Assembly (NCBI RefSeq): GCF_026559675.1
Contig: NZ_CP092891.1
Coordinates: 496,001 to 560,000 of the forward strand
DNA length: 64,000 bases
Origin: Microbacterium oxydans
GTDB taxonomy: Bacteria > Actinomycetota > Actinomycetes > Actinomycetales > Microbacteriaceae
Reading direction: 5' to 3'
In this document: positions 33,632 through 41,700 of the stretch, one piece after another
Position numbering within the stretch: position 1 is the first letter of the stretch
Layout: the number at the start of each line of letters is the position of its first letter
The notes under the pieces: model-generated
What the model was told of the DNA's origin: nothing
Database searches by the model: none
The model's input: the letters and a program-made list of their open reading frames with translations, nothing else
Position numbers and translations under genes: made by a program

Positions 33632-34561
33632 ATGCCCTTCACGCCGCACGCTCAGCATGCGGCTCCGCGGTCCCCGATCCGCGGGCCCGCACTGCCGATC
33701 GGCGTCGCCGTGACCGCGCTCGGGATGCTGCTCTCGATCGCATCCGTCCCGGCGACGTCGCCGGATGTCCCCGCCATGCCGGAGCCGGTCGCGGTCATGC
33801 AGGTGCCGACCGTGCAGGTGGGGGCCACGACCGCTGCCGACCCGTGCGCGGAGCCGACCGTGCAGCAGTCCCTCGCGAGCGGCGACGACGCGGCGACGAT
33901 CGCGGGCTTCGGGGGCGGCGCGCGCTTCCGCGAGGCCGTGGTCGCCGGCAATGCGCCGTGCATCTCGCTGCGGGATCCGGCGCGTCTCTGGGTCGTCGTG
34001 AACAAGTCCCTGCCCCTCCGGCCGCCGGAGTTCGAGCCGTCCGATCTCGACTCGGTGCCGCTGCAGATGACGACCCCGTCCGGCCGGGTGCGGGTCGACG
34101 TGGCGGCGGCGGTGGGGGCGATGGCCGACGCGGCGGCGGATGCGGGTGTCGGGCGCATCGGTGCGAACAACGGCTACCGGTCCTACGGCCTGCAGGTGAC
34201 GACGTACGACTCCCATGTGAGATCGCAGGGCCAGGAGGATGCGGATGCCGGGTCGGCGCGCCCCGGTCACAGCGAGCACCAGACCGGTCTCGCTCTCGAC
34301 GTGGTCGCGTGCGGCGCGGGCTGCGGCGGGCTCGACGGGTTCGGCGGGACGTCGCAGAGCGACTGGGTCGCGGCGCACGCATGGGAGTACGGGTTCATCG
34401 TGCGGTACGAGCAGGTCGGCACCCCGGTCACCGGCTACGCGCCGGAGCCGTGGCATCTCCGCTACGTCGGCGTCGACCTCGCCGCGGCATATCACGACGG
34501 CGGGTTCCACACCCTCGAGGAGTTCTTCGGTCTGCCGGCGGCACCCGACTACGCCCACTGA
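33632..34561 (+). CDS. D-alanyl-D-alanine carboxypeptidase (VanY, peptidase M15)
   Basis: A 309-residue secreted or membrane-tethered peptidase that trims the terminal D-Ala of peptidoglycan stem peptides. An N-terminal hydrophobic segment (about residues 22-42) serves as signal or anchor. The M15B domain (about 125-300) shows NNGYRSYGLQ, the zinc-binding SEHQTGLALDVV (His and Asp) and the final ligand region EPWHLRYVG. Two Cys pairs (DPC...APC and CGAGC) suggest disulfides outside the cell. The ATG follows a good promoter by 20 bp and a weak ribosome site (GAGAAGATGG). Confidence 0.88.
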   Translation: MPFTPHAQHAAPRSPIRGPALPIGVAVTALGMLLSIASVPATSPDVPAMPEPVAVMQVPTVQVGATTAADPCAEPTVQQSLASGDDAATIAGFGGGARFREAVVAGNAPCISLRDPARLWVVVNKSLPLRPPEFEPSDLDSVPLQMTTPSGRVRVDVAAAVGAMADAAADAGVGRIGANNGYRSYGLQVTTYDSHVRSQGQEDADAGSARPGHSEHQTGLALDVVACGAGCGGLDGFGGTSQSDWVAAHAWEYGFIVRYEQVGTPVTGYAPEPWHLRYVGVDLAAAYHDGGFHTLEEFFGLPAAPDYAH

Positions 34562-34583
34562 CAGCGGTCGGTCGTCGTGTCCG

Positions 34584-34814
34584 TCAGTCGGCGGGTCGTC
34601 TCTCGGCGGCTCGTTCCGCGGTGGGTCGTTCCGCGGTGGCGGCGCGCTGCGGGACGGGCGACATGACCACGAGGAAGAACGCGGCGATCGGCCCTAAGGT
34701 CAGCGTCAGCACGAACCAGGCCAGAGCCGAGCGATTGCGCGTGCGGGCATATCCGCCCGCGAGGAGGGCGACGGTCGTCCACATCGCCGAGATGTACGGC
34801 CACACTTCCTGCAT
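34584..34814 (-). CDS. Small two-helix membrane protein
   Basis: A 76-residue protein with two predicted helices (about residues 8-22 and 32-52) joined by an Arg-rich loop (YARTRNRS), and an Ala/Glu/Arg-rich tail with a repeated TAERP/RAAERR pattern. No family is recognised. It converges on the VanY-type gene, leaving 22 bp between stops. The ATG at 34814 has a modest GGTAGG upstream. Confidence 0.55.
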   Translation of the reverse strand: MQEVWPYISAMWTTVALLAGGYARTRNRSALAWFVLTLTLGPIAAFFLVVMSPVPQRAATAERPTAERAAERRPAD

Positions 34815-35006
34815 ACGCGGAGCCTACCTGCGGCCGGTCGCGCACGCATCGGAGGAAACGTGGAAACGGCTGTTCTGCGGCATCCGACAACCGCGGTACC
34901 CAGTGTCAAGACTTATGGGATGCATTCTCACAACGTCCTGTCCGGGCCGCGTTCTGCGCCGTAGAATCACCGGAGCAACGATGCACGACACGTTCAGGAG
35001 GACGGC

Positions 35007-36170
35007 ATGGAACGCGACATCTACGACGAGGACCACGAGGCATTCCGGGACCTGGTCAAGGACTTCGTCAAGCGCCACGTGACGAACGAGGCGATCGAGA
35101 GGTGGGACGCCGACGGAGAGGTCGACCGCGCCACGATGCTCGCCGCGGGCGAGGCGGGGATCATCGGACTCTCGGTCCCCGAGGAGTTCGGCGGCGCCGG
35201 GATGCTCCAGGACTACCGCTTCCGCGCGATCGTGAACGAAGAGGTCATCGCAGCCGGTGCCGGGTCGCTCGCGGGTGCCTTCGGCATCCAGGACGATCTC
35301 GCCGTGCCGTACCTCGTGCACATGGGCACGCAGGAGCAGAAGGAGAAGTGGCTGCCCCGCATGGCCACCGGCGAGGTGGTCGGCGCTCTCGCGATGACCG
35401 AGCCCGGGGCCGGCAGCGACCTGCGCGGCATCAAGACCACCGCCAAGAAGACCGACGGCGGCTACATCGTCAATGGCGCCAAGACGTTCATCTCATCGGG
35501 CAAGACCGCCGACCTGGTCGTCACCTTCGTCAAGACCGGTGAGGGCAACCGACCCGACGCGTTCAGCCTGGTGCTGATCGAGAACGGCATGGAGGGCTTC
35601 GATCACGGCAAGAAGCTCAACAAGATGGGCTTCCACGGGCACGACACCGCCGAGCTCTCGTTCAGCGACGTCTTCGTGCCCGAGGAGAACCTCATCGGCG
35701 GCAAGGAGGGCATGGGCTTCATCCAGCTCATGATGAACCTGCCGCTCGAGCGCCTGTCGATCGGCGTCGCCGGCGCCGCGGCTGCACAGGCCGCCCTCGA
35801 CTGGACCGTGTCGTACACCAAGGACCGCGAGGCGTTCGGCGAGCGGATCATCGACTTCCAGAACACCCGCTTCAAGATCGCCGACATGGCCACCACGGTC
35901 GACGCGCTCTGGGCGTACATCGATCGCGCGCTGCTCGCCTATTCGCAGGGCAAGCTGTCGGCCGAGGAAGCCGCGAAGGTCAAGTTCTGGGCGACGGAGC
36001 GCGAGTGGGAGGTGCTCGACACCGGTGTGCAGCTGCACGGCGGCTACGGGTACATCACCGAGTACCCGATCGCCCGCGCCTTCCTCGACGCCCGCGTGCA
36101 CCGCATCTACGGCGGCACGAACGAGATCATGCGCGAGATCGTCGGACGGCAGATCGCCGGCAAGCGCTGA
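35007..36170 (+). CDS. Acyl-CoA dehydrogenase
   Basis: A 387-residue FAD flavoenzyme that introduces the alpha,beta double bond into acyl-CoA. Landmarks: VPEEFGGAGM, AMTEPGAGSDLRG (FAD/substrate loop), NGAKTFISSG, KMGFHGHDTAELSFSDVFVP, RFKIADMAT and YGGTNEIMREIVGR. Glu248 in LPLERLSIG sits where the isovaleryl/long-chain group carries its catalytic base. The ribosome site is AGGAGG, 5 nt upstream, and TAGAAT at 34962-34967 is a likely -10 box. Single gene with a strong terminator; chain-length preference is unknown. Confidence 0.92.
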   Translation: MERDIYDEDHEAFRDLVKDFVKRHVTNEAIERWDADGEVDRATMLAAGEAGIIGLSVPEEFGGAGMLQDYRFRAIVNEEVIAAGAGSLAGAFGIQDDLAVPYLVHMGTQEQKEKWLPRMATGEVVGALAMTEPGAGSDLRGIKTTAKKTDGGYIVNGAKTFISSGKTADLVVTFVKTGEGNRPDAFSLVLIENGMEGFDHGKKLNKMGFHGHDTAELSFSDVFVPEENLIGGKEGMGFIQLMMNLPLERLSIGVAGAAAAQAALDWTVSYTKDREAFGERIIDFQNTRFKIADMATTVDALWAYIDRALLAYSQGKLSAEEAAKVKFWATEREWEVLDTGVQLHGGYGYITEYPIARAFLDARVHRIYGGTNEIMREIVGRQIAGKR

Positions 36171-36180
36171 CCTCTCGTCG

Positions 36181-36221
36181 CGCGAAGAGGCCCCGGATGC
36201 CGCATCCGGGGCCTCTTCGCG
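36181..36221 (+). terminator. Strong hairpin terminator after acyl-CoA dehydrogenase
   Basis: A perfect 18-bp stem (36181-36198 and 36204-36221) with loop GCCGC, followed by TTT. Confidence 0.88.
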
Positions 36222-36281
36222 TTTCCGGGCGAATCGTGTCGGGGCATGGACAGGGGTGCTGCCGCCGGGTTGAATCGGGGC

Positions 36282-37379
36282 ATGACGCACTCGCTGGAGC
36301 GGATCCTGGATGACCACGTCGCTCGGGGCACCGCGCCGGGGATCGTCGGTGTGCTCGGCGCCCCGGGCGGGCGGGTCGAGATCGTCACGGCCGGTGACCT
36401 GCGGGCGGACGCGATCGTGCGCATCCAGTCGATGACGAAGCCGATCCTCGCGGTCGCCGCACTGCGCCTCGTGCGGGACGGGCGCCTCGGTCTGGACGAT
36501 GCGATCGAGCGATGGCTGCCCGAGCTCGCGGACCGTCGGGTGCTGCGCTCGCCGGATGCCGCGCTCGATGACGTCGAGGTGGCGAAGACGCCGATCACGC
36601 TGCGGCATCTGCTCACCAACACCTCGGGGTACGACGTACAGGTGGCACCGTCGCCGCTCGCGGAGGCGATGATCGCGAACCGGACGGCTGCGGGACAGGA
36701 GCCGGTGGCGATGGGAGCCCAGGAGTGGCTGGCCGCGCTCGCCGCGTTGCCGCTCGCCTTCGAACCCGGCACCGGATGGCGGTACCACCACTCCTTCGGC
36801 ATCCTCGGCATCCTGCTCTCGCGGGTGGTCGACGGTTCGCTGGAGGAGCATCTCCAGCGGGACCTCTTCAGGCCTCTCGGCATGGTCGACACCGGATACA
36901 CGGTGCCGGTGGCGAAGGCGCATCGCCTCCCTGCGGCGTATCGCCACGAGGAGGGGGCGCTGGTCGAGGTGGAGCCTGCGGCGGGAGGATTCTCGGTCGC
37001 CCCGGCGCCGTTCGATCTCAGCCACTCGGAGCTCGTGTCGACCGCTGCCGACTATGCGGCCTTCGCCGGGATGCTCGCCGCGGGCGGTCGGCATGACGGG
37101 CAGGTGTTCCTCGAGCCGGAGCTGCTCGAGCTGATGCGCACCGACCAAGTCCCGTCGAGCGCGAAGACCGAGGACAGTTTCTTCCCGGGGTTCTGGGAGG
37201 GCACGGGCTGGGGCTTCGGCGTCGCGATGGAGACCGAGGGCGAGAGCGCCGGGCGCTACGGGTGGTCCGGCGGGCAGGGGACGGACTTCTGGATCGATCG
37301 GGATGGCTCGTTCGGGATCGTGCTGAGTCAGGTGGAGATGGGGCCCGAGGTCATGGGGCTGTTCGCGGATACGCGGTGA
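36282..37379 (+). CDS. Beta-lactamase-fold serine hydrolase (class C/esterase type)
   Basis: A 365-residue protein with the penicillin-binding-protein/beta-lactamase fold. The nucleophile motif S-x-x-K appears as SMTKPILA about 48 residues from the start. The second motif is the Tyr in WRYHHSFGILG (Y-x-x-S type), and GWSGGQGTDFW supplies the C-terminal HxG-like segment. There is no signal peptide, which favours a cytosolic esterase or amidase over an antibiotic-degrading enzyme. ATG 36282 was chosen; an ATG at 36246 would add 12 residues without family resemblance. Confidence 0.88.
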   Translation: MTHSLERILDDHVARGTAPGIVGVLGAPGGRVEIVTAGDLRADAIVRIQSMTKPILAVAALRLVRDGRLGLDDAIERWLPELADRRVLRSPDAALDDVEVAKTPITLRHLLTNTSGYDVQVAPSPLAEAMIANRTAAGQEPVAMGAQEWLAALAALPLAFEPGTGWRYHHSFGILGILLSRVVDGSLEEHLQRDLFRPLGMVDTGYTVPVAKAHRLPAAYRHEEGALVEVEPAAGGFSVAPAPFDLSHSELVSTAADYAAFAGMLAAGGRHDGQVFLEPELLELMRTDQVPSSAKTEDSFFPGFWEGTGWGFGVAMETEGESAGRYGWSGGQGTDFWIDRDGSFGIVLSQVEMGPEVMGLFADTR

Positions 37380-37513
37380 GGTGGGCGCTGGGGTGCCTCT
37401 CGGTGGGCGAAGCGCTCTTCGTGGATAAGTGCGAATGTTGTGTGTTTGTGCAGGAGGAGTGACGTGTTGATTTCGTGCAGAATTCCGGGATGGAATCGCG
37501 CAAAGCTTCGAAG

Positions 37514-37542
37514 GTAACGTGTTACTCCGGTTAGAATGAAGC
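37514..37542 (+). promoter_or_regulatory. Dyad and leaderless promoter of the HNH gene
   Basis: Palindrome GTAACGTGTTAC (37514-37525) is followed by -10 TAGAAT (37532-37537) only 5 nt before the ATG, with no ribosome site. The transcript is probably leaderless and the dyad sits in the core promoter, where a regulator could bind. Nothing else was seen in 37380-37542. Confidence 0.55.
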
Positions 37543-38943
37543 ATGTCCACTTTGACCGGGTTGAACGAGGCGATGAGTCGCCTCGCGACCGCGTGGTCGG
37601 GTGCGGAAGATGCCGCCGATCTGTCTCGTGCGCAGTTGATCGCGGTCACGGATGCGATCGGGGTGGTGCAGCGCCGTCTCGGTGCCGTGCAGGTCGCGGT
37701 CGCCGGGCGGATCGCAGAGGAGTCCCGTCCTGCGTTGGGGGCGGAGAGTCTCGCGAAGCAGCAGGGGTTTCGCAGCCCGGCGAAGCTGATCGCCGCGACC
37801 ACCGGGGTGTCGACAGGTGATGCGTCGCGATTGGTGCGCGTGGGAGAGGCCACCGCGCCCCGGGCGGATCTGCTCGGCGTGGTCTTGCCGGCGAAGTATC
37901 CCGCGGTGCGCGAGGCGTTGGACTCGGGGAGGTTGAGCGCCCAGGCGGCGGCGGTGATCATCGCACTGTTGGAGCGATGCCGGGTGGCCGCGGGAGCGGA
38001 GCGCATCGCCGAGGGGGAGCGGATGCTGGTCGAGAAGGCGGCGGGGTTGGCGCTCGATGACGTGCGCAAGCTCGTGGTCCGGGCGGAGGCCTGGCTGGAC
38101 CCGGACGGGGTCGAATCGCGTGAGGAGGAGCGGCGGGGGAAGCGTGCTTTGTCACTGTTCGAGCGGGATGGGATGGTGCATCTGAATGCGGTGCTCGATG
38201 TCGAGTCCGCGGCGCCGGTGGTGACCGCGATCCGGGGGTTCGTGACGGCGGCGTTCGCGGCGCGGAAAGACGGTCCTGACGCGGATGCTCCGGATGCGGA
38301 TCGGCGGACGGTGCCGATGATCCAGGCCGATGCGCTGGCTGTGTTCTGTGCGCACGTGCTGGGGTGTGAGCGGCGGGTTCCGGTCGCGGGGGCGACAGTC
38401 GTGGTGCGGGTGCGGGTGGAAGATCTGGAGGCCGGTACCGGGTCGGCGACGATCGACGGGGTCGATCAGCCGGTCAGCGTCGGGGCGGTGCGGCGGATGG
38501 CGGCCGGGGGTGGGGTCATCCCGTGTGTCCTCGGCGGGGACAGTGAGGTTCTCGATTGGGGCCGGGAGAAGCGGTTGTTCACTCGGGCGCAGCGGTTGGC
38601 GTTGGTGGAGCGTGACGGGGGGTGCGCGATGTGCGGGTTGCCGCCGGAGATGACGAAGGCGCATCACCTCCGGTGGTGGAGACGCGACCGTGGTCCGACA
38701 GATCTGTCCAACGGGGTGCTGCTGTGCGAGACGTGCCATCATCGCATCCACGACAACGGGTGGGAGATCCGCATCGACGCCGGGGCGCCCGGTGGTCCCG
38801 GTGGTCGCGGTGGTGCCGGTGGTCGCGGTGGTCGCGGTGGTTCCCGTGGTCCCGCGCGGGTGTGGTTCCTCCCTCCGTCGTGCGTCGACCCCGCTCGCAC
38901 CCCGCGACTCGGCGGCCGCGCGCGCTTCGACATCGCCGCCTGA
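37543..38943 (+). CDS. DUF222 / HNH endonuclease signature protein (13E12 type)
   Basis: A 466-residue protein with a DUF222 domain (about residues 15-330) and a C-terminal HNH nuclease motif: CAMCGLPPEMTKAHHLRWWRRDRGPTDLSNG and LLCETCHHRIHDNGW, with two CxxC zinc pairs and the catalytic His. Such 13E12-type genes are multicopy in many Actinobacteria; their biological role is unclear. The C-terminus is a Gly/Arg repeat (GGRGGAGGRGGRGG) encoded by repeats of about 9 bp. The stop codon is inside the first unit of a 13-bp tandem array. Confidence 0.9.
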   Translation: MSTLTGLNEAMSRLATAWSGAEDAADLSRAQLIAVTDAIGVVQRRLGAVQVAVAGRIAEESRPALGAESLAKQQGFRSPAKLIAATTGVSTGDASRLVRVGEATAPRADLLGVVLPAKYPAVREALDSGRLSAQAAAVIIALLERCRVAAGAERIAEGERMLVEKAAGLALDDVRKLVVRAEAWLDPDGVESREEERRGKRALSLFERDGMVHLNAVLDVESAAPVVTAIRGFVTAAFAARKDGPDADAPDADRRTVPMIQADALAVFCAHVLGCERRVPVAGATVVVRVRVEDLEAGTGSATIDGVDQPVSVGAVRRMAAGGGVIPCVLGGDSEVLDWGREKRLFTRAQRLALVERDGGCAMCGLPPEMTKAHHLRWWRRDRGPTDLSNGVLLCETCHHRIHDNGWEIRIDAGAPGGPGGRGGAGGRGGRGGSRGPARVWFLPPSCVDPARTPRLGGRARFDIAA

Positions 38944-39095
38944 CGGTGTGCTCTGACGGTGTGATCTGGTGGCGTGGTGCGAGCGCGTGATCTGACAATG
39001 CGGCCTGACAACGCGGCCTGGCGGTGTGGTCTGAGGGCGCGGCGTGGCGGCGTGGTCTGGTGGCGTGGTCTGGTGGCGTGGGCTGACGGCGCGGC
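38940..39095. repeat. 13-bp tandem array, 12 units
   Basis: Twelve degenerate 13-bp units run without gap, e.g. CTGACGGTGTGCT, CTGGTGGCGTGGT, CTGACAATGCGGC. The TGA stop of the HNH gene is bases 2-4 of unit 1. The 38944-39306 gap holds this array and the 7-bp array; no gene is credible there. Confidence 0.85.
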
Positions 39096-39106
39096 CGTGG
39101 TCGGCC

Positions 39107-39239
39107 GCAGAGCGCAGAGCGCGCAACACAGAGCACAGAACACAGAACACAGAACACAGAACACAGAGCACAGAGCACAGAGCACAGAGCACAGAGCACA
39201 GAGCACAGAGCACAGAGCGCCGAGCGCCGAGCGCGGAGC
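39107..39239. repeat. 7-bp tandem array, 19 units
   Basis: Nineteen consecutive heptamers: GCAGAGC twice, GCGCAAC, ACAGAGC, ACAGAAC four times, ACAGAGC eight times, GCCGAGC twice, GCGGAGC. The near-identical central units suggest recent slippage expansion. Purines dominate one strand. Confidence 0.9.
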
Positions 39240-39306
39240 GAGGGGCCTCTGCTCAGACGTCAGATCGCGGAGATCGGGGATCGGTCGCAGAACTCGGAGC
39301 TCTCGC

Positions 39307-39999
39307 TCATTGACGCCGACGGGTTCGGGGCCGTGGCGCGCGTCCGCCGACACCGGCCTTCCGGAGGCGATCGGCGATGAGGATGCCGAGGGCCGTGGCA
39401 CCGACACAGCTCGCCATGGTGATGACGAAGAACAACACCTGCACGGGGAGGGTGAACTCGCCGAGGTTGAACGACGCCCAGGCGAGCGCGGGATATACGA
39501 CGCCGGCGACCACAGCGCCGAGGTAATGCATCCAAGTGCCCCAGTAGCGCCAGAGAACGAACAGGAATGCCAGCTCGGTGAAGGCCGCCCACCACAGATT
39601 CGTCGCCACGCTCCGGAACCCGTACCCCGAGAACGGCACGATCACCAGCCCGGCGAGCAGCCCGACCAGCAAGCCGACCAGCGGTCGCCTCAGCAGACGC
39701 AGGGCGATGACCGAAGGCAACAGCCAGAGTCCCGCCAGCGCGACGCTCACGAAAGGCAACCCGGGGAACAGGATCGTCGACACCCAGTTCGCCGGCGCGA
39801 GGAGCAACCCGCCCGCTACACCGAGCGCCGCGCACGTCAGCAGGATCGCCGTCGGGAACCGGAACCGTCGCCCAGCCGTCGAAGCCGGCACGGCGGCGTC
39901 GGAGCGAGGGACGTCGGAGCGAAGGACGTCAGGGCGAGGGGCGTCGGAGCGAGCGGTGTCGGAGCGGGGGACGTCGCCCTCCGCATCCGTGCCGCTCAT
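39307..39999 (-). CDS. ECF transporter S-component-like membrane protein (second copy)
   Basis: A 230-residue protein with about six helices (residues 48-215), homologous to the protein at 43601-44146 (shared AALGVAGGLL/AAIGVATGIL start and ...LRKAGV end). The YkoE-like form suggests the substrate-binding subunit of an energy-coupling-factor importer. The N-terminal 45 residues are a hydrophilic repeat of the type RSDVPRSDA encoded by 15-bp units. Its ATG overlaps the stop of the siderophore-interacting protein gene. It is the last gene of the operon. Confidence 0.75.
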   Translation of the reverse strand: MSGTDAEGDVPRSDTARSDAPRPDVLRSDVPRSDAAVPASTAGRRFRFPTAILLTCAALGVAGGLLLAPANWVSTILFPGLPFVSVALAGLWLLPSVIALRLLRRPLVGLLVGLLAGLVIVPFSGYGFRSVATNLWWAAFTELAFLFVLWRYWGTWMHYLGAVVAGVVYPALAWASFNLGEFTLPVQVLFFVITMASCVGATALGILIADRLRKAGVGGRAPRPRTRRRQ

Positions 40000-40871
40000 G
40001 CCAGCGGCTCCGCAGCGGCCTCGCGGGCGGCCTTCGAGGCGGGCGAGGCGGCGCCGATCTTCCAGTATCCGCAGAAGCTCACGTCGTTCTTGTCCACACC
40101 GCGCTCACCGACGAGGTGCTTGCGGACTCCGGAGGCGAGCGCCTGCTCGCCCGCCGCGTAGGCGTGGAACGGCGCATCGGGCAGAGCCGTACGAGCCAGC
40201 GTCTCCAGGGCGAGGGTCCCGGGGGCGGAAGCATGGGGCCGCACGATCCACACGACCTCGATGCCAGACGGATGCGGGAACTCGAGCGCATCCTCCTCAC
40301 TCGGCACCTCGATGATCGCCGTGCCGACCGCACTCGCCGGCAGAGACGCGCAGATCGAGGCGATCGCCGGCAGAGCCGTCTCATCACCCACGAGCACGAC
40401 ACGGTCGATACCGCGCTGCGGGTTGAAGGTGAGTCCCTCATCGATGATCAGCACGTGCTCGCCCGGACGGCAGGTCTCGGCCCAGCGCGACGCCGGGCCG
40501 GCCGTGCCGTCGGCGGCAGAGCCGTGCAGCACGAAGTCCACATCGATCTCTGCGCCCGCATCCGCCGTGGCCGGACGGTGAGCCCGCACGCTGTAGTTGC
40601 GCATCACCGGGCGCTCGCCGTCGGGGATGCGCAGGAACTTCAGGTAACCGAACATCTTGTTGGCCTTCGCCGGCACCCGATCGAGCCCGGCGTCACCGCC
40701 GATCGGCAGGAACAGTCTGAACCACTGGTCGAAGCCCATCGGCCGGAACTTCTCGATCTCGCCGCCGCCCAGCGTCACGCGGATCCAGTGGGCGGACAAT
40801 CGCTCTGTCCGCAGCACCGTGAGCTGGATGAGCTCCGTCGTCTCGGGCTTGACCATCTTGCTGAATGCCAT
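39996..40871 (-). CDS. Siderophore-interacting protein (ferric-siderophore reductase type)
   Basis: A 291-residue cytosolic flavoprotein of the SIP/ViuB family. It has the FAD-binding motif RNYSVRAHRP (R-x-Y-S), an FAD/NAD(P)-binding core (GDETALPAI) and the terminal DVSFCGYWKIGAA typical of SIP proteins. These enzymes reduce ferric siderophores to release iron. ATG 40871 gives the family start MAFSKMVKPETTEL. It is embedded between ECF transporter genes, so the transporter probably carries a ferric siderophore. Confidence 0.9.
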   Translation of the reverse strand: MAFSKMVKPETTELIQLTVLRTERLSAHWIRVTLGGGEIEKFRPMGFDQWFRLFLPIGGDAGLDRVPAKANKMFGYLKFLRIPDGERPVMRNYSVRAHRPATADAGAEIDVDFVLHGSAADGTAGPASRWAETCRPGEHVLIIDEGLTFNPQRGIDRVVLVGDETALPAIASICASLPASAVGTAIIEVPSEEDALEFPHPSGIEVVWIVRPHASAPGTLALETLARTALPDAPFHAYAAGEQALASGVRKHLVGERGVDKNDVSFCGYWKIGAASPASKAAREAAAEPLA

Positions 40872-40881
40872 CGGGCGCCTT

Positions 40882-41700
40882 TCAGGGAAGCTGCCAGGGG
40901 AAGAACACGACGAAGATGGCGGCCGAGGCCAGCAACGTCGCCACGGTGAAGACGGTGTCCCGCGTGCGGAACGGGACCAGGTGTCGCTCGGTGCGCGTCG
41001 CGTGCGCGCCGAAAGCCCGGGAGTCCATCGCCAGCGCGACGCGTTCGGCATGACGGATGGCGCCCGCGAGCAGCGGCACGATGTAGCCCCAGCCGCGAGC
41101 GATGCGTGCGAACGGTCCGCGGCCGCCGTGGTACCCGCGCACCCGATGGGCCGCCCGGATGACCGCGAGCTCGTGACCGAACCGCGGGACGAAGCGGAAC
41201 GCCGCCAGCGCGGTGTAGCCGATGCGGTACGGCACCCGCAGCTGCTGCACGGTCGCCCGCACGAGGTCGGGGCCGCTCGTCGTGAGTCCGCCGATGAGCG
41301 CCAGGGCGACGATCGAGCCGAGTCGCAGAGCGGTCGCGAACCCGATCAGGAGCGCGCCGCCGTAGAGCGTCCAGCCGCCGATCCGCACGACCGGAGCGGT
41401 GTCGGCGACGAGTCCGGCATCCACCCACAGTGAGAAGCCGACGCCGATCAGCACCATGCCGGCCGGGAGGGCGAGCAGCAGCAGGGCGAGCAGCCTGCCG
41501 GTGAGGCGGGTGCCGACCAGGATCAGGGCGTAGGCGAGCGCGAGGAAGGCGGCCGGCGTCGCGAGATCCCGCACGAACACGAGCAGCACCATCGCCGGGG
41601 CGAAGCCCGCCACCTTCGCGAGCGGGTTCAGGGCGTAGAGGAACTGTCGACGAGAGGTCGCCGTCATCCGGGCGTAGGGATCGAAGGCGACGGTGCTCAC
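40882..41700 (-). CDS. ECF transporter transmembrane component EcfT
   Basis: A 272-residue membrane protein with about six to seven helices. The Ala-Arg-type coupling motifs that contact the ATPases are visible as AAHRVRGYHGG and AMDSRAFGAH (A-x-R). GTG 41700 overlaps the stop of the ATPase gene as GTGA. It scaffolds the ATPases and an S-component. Confidence 0.88.
   Translation of the reverse strand: MSTVAFDPYARMTATSRRQFLYALNPLAKVAGFAPAMVLLVFVRDLATPAAFLALAYALILVGTRLTGRLLALLLLALPAGMVLIGVGFSLWVDAGLVADTAPVVRIGGWTLYGGALLIGFATALRLGSIVALALIGGLTTSGPDLVRATVQQLRVPYRIGYTALAAFRFVPRFGHELAVIRAAHRVRGYHGGRGPFARIARGWGYIVPLLAGAIRHAERVALAMDSRAFGAHATRTERHLVPFRTRDTVFTVATLLASAAIFVVFFPWQLP

Noticed and set aside
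38940..39239. Possible CRISPR array
   Set aside because: Units are 13 bp and 7 bp, directly abutting with no unique spacers, and no cas genes are near.
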